A program made the translations under genes and the position numbers. The notes under the pieces were generated by a model. The model ran no database searches. It had not been told where the DNA came from and saw nothing but the letters and a program-made list of their open reading frames with translations. This document shows positions 1 to 5,243 of a stretch of DNA of 9,725 bases, one piece after another (position 1 is the first letter of the stretch; each line of letters starts with the position of its first letter). Source of the DNA: an uncultured Oscillospiraceae bacterium (lineage in GTDB: Bacteria > Bacillota > Clostridia > Oscillospirales > Ruminococcaceae); the NCBI GenBank assembly GCA_958448395.1, contig CAUDDP010000069.1, positions 1-9,725 of the forward strand, given 5' to 3'.

Positions 1-3
1 TCG

Positions 4-33
4 AGGGGAAAGCGGACAAGACCGCTTTCCCCT
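4..33. repeat. Strong inverted repeat, possible end-of-gene hairpin
   Basis: Bases 4-15 (AGGGGAAAGCGG) and 22-33 (CCGCTTTCCCCT) are perfect reverse complements, giving a 12-bp stem with a 6-nt loop. No T-run follows on the + strand, so it is not a textbook intrinsic terminator. It may close the transcript of the gene to the left (dnaN would be expected by synteny, but it is outside the window) or belong to the structured repeat family seen in the other gaps. The structure is plain; the function is inferred. Confidence 0.6.
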
Positions 34-60
34 GGTAAATGATTCGACAAAGCAGTATTT

Positions 61-87
61 TGAAAATATCCCAGTGGGACATTTTCA
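61..87. repeat. Imperfect inverted repeat upstream of yaaA
   Basis: Bases 61-73 and 75-87 mirror each other: TGAAAAT pairs with ATTTTCA and TCCCA pairs with TGGGA, with one A/C mismatch and a single central G. As RNA the loop would open to at least three bases. No T-run follows. It could be an operator or an RNA hairpin; nothing in the sequence decides which. Confidence 0.5.
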
Positions 88-124
88 ACGAAATTTTCCT
101 TAGAACCACTTCCAATCCTTAAGT

Positions 125-170
125 TGATGACATGGCGAAAGGGCGGGAAACGACTGCATGCCGCTGGTGA
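125..170 (+). repeat. Partial copy of the intergenic repeat family
   Basis: Bases 140-170 match bases 1760-1790 downstream of recF at 27 of 31 positions, both reading about AGGGCGGGAAACGACTGC followed by a CCGC-GGTGA end. This is a fragment of the modular repeat found in all the other sizeable gaps of the window, in the same orientation as the genes. The remaining bases up to yaaA (171-230) show no gene or clear promoter. Confidence 0.6.
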
Positions 171-246
171 ACCGTGCAGCGTATTCGTCTGCGGCGAGAG
201 TTGTTTTGTATTCTTGTATTTCAAACTATCAGAAGGAGGTCTTCCT

Positions 247-474
247 ATGGCAAAAGAACATCTGACTGTTACGATCCATACGCCGTTTATTAAATTGGAT
301 GCCCTGCTGAAATTTGCCGGACTCTGTGATACCGGCGGCTTCGCAAAAGAACTGGTACAACAGGGCGTGGTGTCGGTCAACGGCAGTGTCTGTACCATGC
401 GGGGAAAGAAAATTTATCCCGGCGATACGGTAACAGTAGACCGTTTTGAAGTACAGGTGACCAGCAGCACATGA
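247..474 (+). CDS. yaaA: S4-domain RNA-binding protein YaaA
   Basis: A 75-residue protein made almost entirely of one S4 RNA-binding domain (about residues 15-66). The typical core is visible: FIKLDALLKFAG, then DTGGFAK, then VVSVNG and RGKKIYPGD. In Bacillus and relatives this small protein sits between dnaN and recF; its biochemical role is not firmly settled, with RNA or ribosome binding inferred from the S4 fold. The start chosen is the ATG at 247, preceded by a strong ribosome binding site (AGAAGGAGGT, 231-240). The frame is open upstream to an ATG at 124, but that stretch lies in repeat DNA and has no such site. The stop codon overlaps the recF start by 4 bp, implying translational coupling. 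Confidence 0.93.
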   Translation: MAKEHLTVTIHTPFIKLDALLKFAGLCDTGGFAKELVQQGVVSVNGSVCTMRGKKIYPGDTVTVDRFEVQVTSST

Positions 475-1613
475 GACTGACTTCTATCACCGCAGACGGT
501 TTTAAAAATTTAAAACAGGTGCAGTTTCAGCCCTGTCCGCATTATAATTTGATTATTGGCGAAAATGCACAGGGCAAGACCAATTTTCTGGAGGCTGTCT
601 GGATGATGACCGGCTGCCGCAGCTTTCGGGGCACACGGGAACGGGATTATCTCAGTACAGACGGTACGCCGCTGCACGTGAAAATCACTTTCGATGACGG
701 CAGAAGAGAACAGGTTTTTACCTGTGATATGCGATCCTCGAAAGAGCGGAAATTCACTTGCAACGGCATCCCGATTCAGAAAATGGGAGAGTTGTTTCAG
801 GCATTTCACTGTATTGCCTTTACACCGGAGGATATTGCACTGGTCAGCGGAACGCCGGATGTGCGGCGGCAGTTTCTGGATCTTTCGTTGTCGCAGCTTC
901 AGCCGCATTGTCTGGATCTGGTACGGCGGTATCAGTTGATTTTATCGCACCGCAATGCCGTTTTACGGCAGCCGGTTTCGCTGGCACAGCGGGAAATGGC
1001 ATTGGATATCTGGGATGCACAGCTTGCCGCTGCTGGTGCAGAATTGGCAGCACAACGGGCAAACTATGTGCGGATGCTGACAGCGTTCTGTGTGCCGTTG
1101 TATCAGGAAATTGCTGCCCAGAAGGAGGTACTGCAAATCCGATACCACGCAAATGTATATGGGGAATCTCCGGATTTGCCGGAATATGCAGATCATACCA
1201 TGCAGGAGCAGTATCAAAAACGACTATTGGCAGCACGGGAAACAGACTTACAGCTGGGGTTTACCAGTGTTGGGGTACATCGGGATGAACTGGTGTTAAA
1301 ACTCAACGAACAGCCTGCCCGTACCTTTGGTTCTCAAGGGCAGAAGAAAAGCCTGTCGCTGGCACTGCGTCTCTCACAGGCAGCACTCTATGGCAAACGC
1401 TATCAGGCTTCTCCGATTTTACTGTTGGATGATGTAATGGGGGAACTGGATGCTGGGCGGCAGCGGGTTGTCTATACAGTGATACAGGATATGCAGGTTT
1501 TTCTGACAACGTGCCATGCAGAGTCCTTAATTGATGCGGTGCAGGGAGAACGGCTGTATCTCAAAAATGGGCGGCGAATTGCCGCAGACAGTCCACCCAC
1601 CATTATGAAATGA
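471..1613 (+). CDS. recF: DNA replication and repair protein RecF
   Basis: RecF is an SMC/ABC-type ATPase that acts with RecO and RecR to load RecA on SSB-coated single-stranded gaps and at stalled forks. The 380-residue protein has a Walker A loop at residues 30-38 (GENAQGKTN), the ABC signature at about 286-293 (FGSQGQKK), Walker B at 316-321 (ILLLDD) and the D-loop motif GELD at 324-327. The ATG at 471 overlaps the yaaA stop (ATGA), and no strong ribosome binding site precedes it, so coupling to yaaA is likely. The length is slightly above the usual 360-375 or so. The last 14 residues (367-380) and the stop codon are encoded inside a repeat unit that recurs 120 bp downstream, so the natural C-terminus appears to have been extended or replaced by repeat DNA. 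All catalytic motifs precede this tail, so function should be intact. Confidence 0.97.
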   Translation: MRLTSITADGFKNLKQVQFQPCPHYNLIIGENAQGKTNFLEAVWMMTGCRSFRGTRERDYLSTDGTPLHVKITFDDGRREQVFTCDMRSSKERKFTCNGIPIQKMGELFQAFHCIAFTPEDIALVSGTPDVRRQFLDLSLSQLQPHCLDLVRRYQLILSHRNAVLRQPVSLAQREMALDIWDAQLAAAGAELAAQRANYVRMLTAFCVPLYQEIAAQKEVLQIRYHANVYGESPDLPEYADHTMQEQYQKRLLAARETDLQLGFTSVGVHRDELVLKLNEQPARTFGSQGQKKSLSLALRLSQAALYGKRYQASPILLLDDVMGELDAGRQRVVYTVIQDMQVFLTTCHAESLIDAVQGERLYLKNGRRIAADSPPTIMK

Positions 1614-1790
1614 AAAAGATGGGGCATTGGATGCCCTCAAGGGCGAGAAACGACTGCACGCCGTAGGCGACTATGGTCAAGCTGGTTCAGGCGGCGAGTC
1701 GCCGCAGACAGTCCACCCACCGTTATGAAATGAAAAAGATGGGGCATTGGATGCCCTCAAGGGCGGGAGACGATTGCACGCCGCAGGTGA
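1570..1790 (+). repeat. Tandem duplication with 120-bp period overlapping the recF 3' end
   Basis: Bases 1571-1670 and 1691-1790 align without gaps at 92 of 100 positions, an exact offset of 120 bp. Each unit contains a near-perfect inverted repeat (GCGGCGAGTCGCCGC in copy 2, 1691-1705) and then two competing hairpins that share one arm: GGGCAT-TGG-ATGCCC (1622-1636) and GCCCT-CA-AGGGC (1633-1644), both preserved in copy 2. Between the units lies the 26-bp module beginning CGCCGTAGGCGACTATGG (1659-1684), which recurs at 4691, 7858 and 9664. The recF stop codon is inside copy 1, and copy 2 keeps the same frame and stop. No T-run follows the hairpins. Confidence 0.85.
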
Positions 1791-1830
1791 GACTGTTATC
1801 GGTGAGGGAAAATACAAAAATGGACTTCCC
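1786..1830 (+). repeat. Short copy of the repeat-family tail module
   Basis: The segment around TTATCGGTGAGGGAAAATAC, followed by AAAAATGGA, matches the 3' ends of the two long repeat copies at about 4996-5026 and 8119-8150 with few changes. Here it is joined directly to a truncated 5' module, so the middle of the long element is absent. This shows that the family is modular. Confidence 0.65.
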
Positions 1831-1940
1831 TGTGTTTCCACAGCTTGCTCCGCCTTGTGCTTGGCTGCGGTGAGAAAAAATAAAATTTAGGAGACCTGTT
1901 TTCAGTGTCGGAGAACAGCAGAAATCTGCGAAATTCCGAC

Positions 1941-1981
1941 CAATTTTTTGATAAAAAAATTACACTTTTAATAATATAAAA
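1941..1981 (+). promoter_or_regulatory. AT-rich stretch with candidate gyrB promoter
   Basis: About 40 bases are almost pure A/T in an otherwise mid-GC window. Within them TTGATA (1948-1953) and TAATAT (1972-1977), spaced 18 bp, could be the -35 and -10 of a sigma-A promoter for gyrB, leaving a leader of roughly 165 nt. The same stretch could instead be a DNA-unwinding element, since DnaA-box-like motifs follow it at 2033-2097. The motif match is visible; both roles are inferences. Confidence 0.45.
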
Positions 1982-2032
1982 CGGTACGCCGCTGAAAAAG
2001 GGCAGCAGCATTACCGTGAACCCCATGTTTGG

Positions 2033-2097
2033 TTTTCCACAGACTGTTGAAAACGATGTGGAAAAGCTGTTTAGTATTGTGTAAATCTTGTGAAAAC
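2033..2097. promoter_or_regulatory. Cluster of DnaA boxes upstream of gyrB
   Basis: Two exact matches to the DnaA-box consensus TTWTNCACA are present: TTTTCCACA on the + strand (2033-2041) and the same 9-mer on the - strand (2057-2065), facing each other 15 bp apart. Two further 8-of-9 matches lie on the - strand at 2078-2086 (ATTTACACA) and 2089-2097 (GTTTTCACA), and one on the + strand farther left at 1834-1842 (GTTTCCACA). Four sites in 65 bp beside an AT-rich tract suggest DnaA binding, either as an origin sub-region or as DnaA control of gyrB. In B. subtilis the gene remB lies between recF and gyrB; here this motif-bearing gap takes its place. Confidence 0.6.
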
Positions 2098-2148
2098 CAG
2101 CAGGACAAATAAAATGGAGCTGCCCTGCAACAGGAGGAGAAAAAAACA

Positions 2149-4089
2149 ATGACAGAAGAACAGAAAGCAAAAGATCTCCAGTATGATGCCAATCAGATTC
2201 AAGTACTGGAAGGACTGGAAGCGGTACGGAAGCGACCGGGTATGTATATCGGTTCCACCGGCCCGAAGGGTCTGCATCATCTGGTCTATGAGATTGTAGA
2301 CAATGCCATTGATGAGGCACTTGCCGGATTCTGTACCGAAATTGTAGTGGAATTGCTGCCGGGTGAGGTGGTACGGGTTGCCGATAATGGACGTGGCATT
2401 CCAGTGGGCATTCATCCAAAGGAGGGCATTTCTGCGGCAACCGTTGTGTATACCATTCTCCATGCAGGCGGTAAATTCGGCGGCGGCGGATATAAGGTTT
2501 CCGGCGGTCTGCACGGTGTGGGAGCTTCCGTTGTCAATGCCCTTTCTGAATGGCTGGAACTGACTGTCCGCAATGGGGAGCATGTTTACTTCCAACGGTT
2601 CGAGCGAGGCAATTACAGCAAGCCATTAGAGGAAGTTGGGGATACCACAGAAACCGGTACAGAAGTTCGCTTTCGGGCAGATGATGAAATTTTTGAAAGT
2701 ACAGTTTATGACTATGATGTGCTGCTCAAGCGGCTGCGGGAGCAGGCGTTTCTGAATGCCGGTATTCGGATTGTATTTCGGGATCTGCGGAATGCAGAAG
2801 AGCCACGAGAGGAAATCCTGCACTATGAGGGCGGTATCCGACAGTTTGTAGAACATATCCATAAAACAAGAGGGTTGACCTCCCTGTCCGGTGATGTGAT
2901 TTATATCAGCGGAACAGAGGGCGATTCCATGGCGGAAATTGCCATGCAGTACAACGACAGCTACAATGAACTGGTACTGTCTTTTGCCAATAATATTCAC
3001 ACGATAGACGGTGGTACGCATGAGGTGGGCTTTAAGAATGCTCTGACAAAGGTTATGAACGAATATGGGAAGAAGTTCAACTTGCTGAAAGACAATGTCC
3101 GGCTGTTGGGGGATGATGTACGGGAAGGTCTGACGGCGATTATTTCTGTCAAGCTGACAGAGTGCGAGTTTGAGGGACAAACCAAAGGCAGACTGGGCAA
3201 TCCGTCTGTGAAACCGTTTATTGAAAAACTGGTGACTGAAAAGCTGATGAACTTTTTAGAGGAAAATCCAGCTGTGGCAAAATCCATTTTTGACAAGAGC
3301 CTTTCGGCACAGAAGGCAAGAGAAGCTGCTAAGAAAGCAAGAGATCTGACCAGAAGAAAGACGGCGATGAATAATGTTTCCCTGCCGGGGAAACTGGCAG
3401 ACTGTTCGGAACGGGGCGTAGAAGGGACAGAAATCTATATCGTCGAGGGAGATTCTGCGGGTGGCTCTGCCAAAGAGGGGAGAGATCGTCGCTATCAGGC
3501 AATTCTGCCGCTCTGGGGGAAAATGCTGAACGTAGAAAAGGCACGGATTGACAAGGTTTATGGCAATGAAAAGCTGATGCCGGTGGTAACAGCTTTAGGC
3601 ACTTCTATCGGGGAGGATTTTGACCTCTCCAAACTGCGGTACGGCAAGGTCATCATTATGGCGGATGCCGATGTGGATGGTTCGCACATCCGCACGCTGC
3701 TGCTGACGTTTTTCTTCCGGTTCATGCGGCCGCTGATTACGAACGGCAATATTTACATTGCACAGCCGCCGCTGTTTAAGGTTTCCAAGGGGAAGAAGTT
3801 CAAATATGCGTTTGATGAAGCGGAGCGGGATCAGTATATTGCAGAGTTTTCACAGGGGGAAAGCAATGCCAAAATCAATGTGCAGCGATATAAAGGTCTG
3901 GGCGAGATGAGTTCAGAACAGCTCTGGGAAACCACCATGAATCCGGAGACAAGAAGCATGTTGCAGGTTTCGCTGGAGGATGCGGAGCAGGCAGATGAAA
4001 TCTTTACGATTTTGATGGGGGATCAGGTTACCCCAAGAAAGCAGTTTATTGAAACCAATGCACGGTATGTGCAGAATCTGGATATTTAA
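2149..4089 (+). CDS. gyrB: DNA gyrase subunit B
   Basis: GyrB is the ATPase and TOPRIM subunit of gyrase (A2B2), which introduces negative supercoils. The 646 residues show the GHKL ATPase with the general base Glu48 and Mg-binding Asn52 in VYEIVDNAIDEAL, Asp79 in VADNGRGIP, and the glycine-rich lid at about 106-126 (HAGGKF, GGLHGVG). The TOPRIM domain has EGDSAGG (Glu433) and the ADADVDGSH motif (Asp506, Asp508, Asp510). The C-terminus carries the QRYKGLGEM and PRKQFIETNARYV blocks and ends in NLDI. Length and ending are typical of the short GyrB form without the large insertion of Gram-negative enzymes. The position of E. coli Lys447, in a region linked to quinolone response, holds Trp456. 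The ATG at 2149 follows AGGAGGA (2132-2138). A ParE identity is unlikely because a GyrA with a GyrA-box lies just downstream. Confidence 0.97.
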   Translation: MTEEQKAKDLQYDANQIQVLEGLEAVRKRPGMYIGSTGPKGLHHLVYEIVDNAIDEALAGFCTEIVVELLPGEVVRVADNGRGIPVGIHPKEGISAATVVYTILHAGGKFGGGGYKVSGGLHGVGASVVNALSEWLELTVRNGEHVYFQRFERGNYSKPLEEVGDTTETGTEVRFRADDEIFESTVYDYDVLLKRLREQAFLNAGIRIVFRDLRNAEEPREEILHYEGGIRQFVEHIHKTRGLTSLSGDVIYISGTEGDSMAEIAMQYNDSYNELVLSFANNIHTIDGGTHEVGFKNALTKVMNEYGKKFNLLKDNVRLLGDDVREGLTAIISVKLTECEFEGQTKGRLGNPSVKPFIEKLVTEKLMNFLEENPAVAKSIFDKSLSAQKAREAAKKARDLTRRKTAMNNVSLPGKLADCSERGVEGTEIYIVEGDSAGGSAKEGRDRRYQAILPLWGKMLNVEKARIDKVYGNEKLMPVVTALGTSIGEDFDLSKLRYGKVIIMADADVDGSHIRTLLLTFFFRFMRPLITNGNIYIAQPPLFKVSKGKKFKYAFDEAERDQYIAEFSQGESNAKINVQRYKGLGEMSSEQLWETTMNPETRSMLQVSLEDAEQADEIFTILMGDQVTPRKQFIETNARYVQNLDI

Positions 4090-4109
4090 AGCAAGGAGGG
4101 CGGTTGACG

Positions 4110-4664
4110 ATGGCACAAAAAGCATTTTTTGTTCCGCAGACGCCACCGTACGTCGTACCGACGGAACTGTATGATGCGGCATATCGGCTATATCAGCGGC
4201 GGTTTTTGATGTGGAAGAATTGGATTTTAGAGGTTGTACTGGTATTGCTGAGTGTGGACTTTATGGTAACGGCGTTCAAGGATCCCAGTAATATGCTGGT
4301 ATATTTTTTGTTGTTGCTGTGTGTGATATTGCTGGTTATGTTGATTTTTCATCCGATGCGGATTCGTCGGCGGGTGATGGATGCGGTAAAGGAAATGGGA
4401 GAAATTCCGTATGTGGCAGCATTATCGGAGCAGGAAATTGTAATTCAGACTTGGACGGAGGAGCAATCGGAAGAAATTCCGCCGACGGTTTTGGAATATG
4501 ACAGAAATATGCGAATGATAGAGGCAGAGCAGTTCTTTTTGATATGTGAGGGGAAGGAACGATTTTATGTTTTGCCGAAGAAAGCGTTATATGATGAGCA
4601 GATTTTTGCCATGCGGCGTTTTTTGCGGCAGAAGTTAGGGAAACAGTTTCAGTCAAATTTCTAA
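4110..4664 (+). CDS. Small membrane protein, YcxB-like
   Basis: A 184-residue protein of unknown function. After a soluble N-terminus it has two closely spaced membrane helices (about residues 38-56 and 62-81), then the positive stretch HPMRIRRRV, pointing to a cytoplasmic C-terminal domain of about 100 residues. That domain ends with the pattern Y-D-R-N-M-R-M-I, FFLICEGKERFYVLPKKAL and a basic helix, which resembles the YcxB-like family (two helices plus a small beta domain ending in an IPK-type motif). This assignment is from pattern memory and is moderate only. The ATG at 4110 is chosen because AAGGAGGG (4093-4100) lies 9 bp upstream; a TTG at 4104 in the same frame would be only 3 bp from it. 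The gene starts 20 bp after gyrB and probably shares its mRNA, although no functional link to gyrase is evident. Confidence 0.88.
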   Translation: MAQKAFFVPQTPPYVVPTELYDAAYRLYQRRFLMWKNWILEVVLVLLSVDFMVTAFKDPSNMLVYFLLLLCVILLVMLIFHPMRIRRRVMDAVKEMGEIPYVAALSEQEIVIQTWTEEQSEEIPPTVLEYDRNMRMIEAEQFFLICEGKERFYVLPKKALYDEQIFAMRRFLRQKLGKQFQSNF

Positions 4665-4686
4665 GTGATGGAATAACATACAGCGT

Positions 4687-4804
4687 TGCACGCCGTAGGC
4701 GACTATGGTCAAGCTGATTCAGCTTGGCAGGGGTGATTCCCCACAGTGTGGGGAAATGTCCCGAAGGGACAAAAGGGAAGGGCAGGGGACAAGCTGTCCC
4801 CTGC
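4687..4804 (+). repeat. Hairpin chain repeat after the membrane-protein gene
   Basis: Starting 22 bp after a stop codon, this block contains successive perfect inverted repeats: CAAGCTGATTCAGCTTG (4710-4726), TTCCCCACAGTGTGGGGAA (4737-4755), TGTCCC-GAA-GGGACA (4757-4771) and GCAGGGGACA-AGC-TGTCCCCTGC (arms 4782-4791 and 4795-4804). The first 26 bases after 4690 are the shared module also found at 1659, 7858 and 9664, and the block up to 4750 recurs after mnmE (9664-9725). No T-run follows any hairpin. A transcript-end or mRNA-protecting role is plausible but unproven. Confidence 0.8.
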
Positions 4805-4842
4805 GAAACGCTGCAATTAGAGTTTTGGTAATGGAATGAGGG

Positions 4843-5026
4843 ACAAGCTGCCGCTGTTCGCCTCCTAAAAAAAAACAAAACGGTACAGAATACAGAAATA
4901 CAGAGGAACAAGGATACAAGTTTGTACAACGTACAACGGCGGACAGCGGACACAGGCAGAGAGCAAAGCGATTCTGCCGGCGGAGATGAGACCGGTATCC
5001 GTGAGAGAAAATACAAAAAGGAATTT
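4843..5026 (+). repeat. Long structured intergenic repeat, copy 1
   Basis: This roughly 184-bp segment matches 7969-8150 along nearly its whole length, sharing blocks such as ACAAAACGGTACAGAATACA and GGCGGACAGCGGACACAGGC. Inverted arms CCGCTGTTCGCC (4851-4862) and GGCGGACAGCGG (4938-4949) pair at 11 of 12 positions; in copy 2 they pair perfectly. Just inside the right arm sits a second hairpin, TTGTAC-AAC-GTACAA (4922-4936). No coding potential is convincing on either strand. Confidence 0.8.
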
Positions 5027-5044
5027 CCAAGGGGACAAGGCAAC

Positions 5045-5076
5045 AAAAGGAGAGAAGGTTGTTCCTTCTCCGTTTT
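5045..5076 (+). terminator. Terminator-like hairpin before gyrA
   Basis: GGAG (5049-5052) plus AAGG (5055-5058) pair with CCTTCTCC (5064-5071) around a 5-nt loop, with a two-base bulge; flanking AAAA (5045-5048) can pair with TTTT (5073-5076), which also acts as a short T-run. This would end transcription coming from gyrB and the membrane-protein gene. The bulge and short T-run keep confidence modest. Confidence 0.4.
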
Positions 5077-5131
5077 CCTTGTATGAATTTGATTGCGTTT
5101 TATTTCTGCTTTGCAAAAATATGAGCTGTTG

Positions 5132-5186
5132 GCAGCATTTTTGAAAAACGGCTGCACCGAAAAACGTTTTTGTTCGCCGTTCGGCG
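5132..5186. repeat. Cluster of small palindromes in the gyrA leader
   Basis: Between the candidate terminator and gyrA lie a hairpin with arms GCAGC-A-TTTTT and AAAAA-CG-GCTGC (5132-5155), a perfect palindrome AAAAACGTTTTT (5160-5171), and CGCCG-TT-CGGCG (5175-5186). The octamer GAAAAACG is directly repeated with a 16-bp period (5143 and 5159). These could be operator or supercoiling-sensitive promoter elements of gyrA; no convincing -35/-10 pair was found. The structure is seen, the role is not established. Confidence 0.4.
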
Positions 5187-5243
5187 GATGAAACAATCCC
5201 TTTGTATAGCACACATTGACAAATAAAGGTGGATGAAAAATAA

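Noticed and set aside
671..686. CACGTG core inside recF resembling parS
   Set aside because: Only about half of the flanking positions fit the consensus; the true site at 8246-8261 is exact.
1659..1708. Possible tRNA-like or CRISPR-like repeat
   Set aside because: No cloverleaf or acceptor/T-loop pattern, and the copies are not regularly spaced with unique spacers as in a CRISPR array.
1673..1873. 66-codon open frame inside the tandem repeat
   Set aside because: Made of repeat modules, no ribosome binding site, and the openness follows from GC-rich repeat sequence.
1980..2084. A short open frame reading GTPLKKGSSITVNPMFGFPQ and onward to a stop just before gyrB
   Set aside because: It begins right after a stop, has no start codon with a ribosome binding site, and covers the DnaA-box cluster. 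It resembles no family I recognise; a decayed gene remnant cannot be excluded.
4737..4755. TTCCCCACA in inverted pair as DnaA boxes
   Set aside because: Only 7 of 9 consensus positions match, and the sequence is part of a repeat module recurring after mnmE.
5216..5221. TTGACA, a perfect -35 hexamer before gyrA
   Set aside because: It is 22 bp from the start codon and a properly spaced -10 would fall on the start codon itself; no TATAAT-like hexamer is there.
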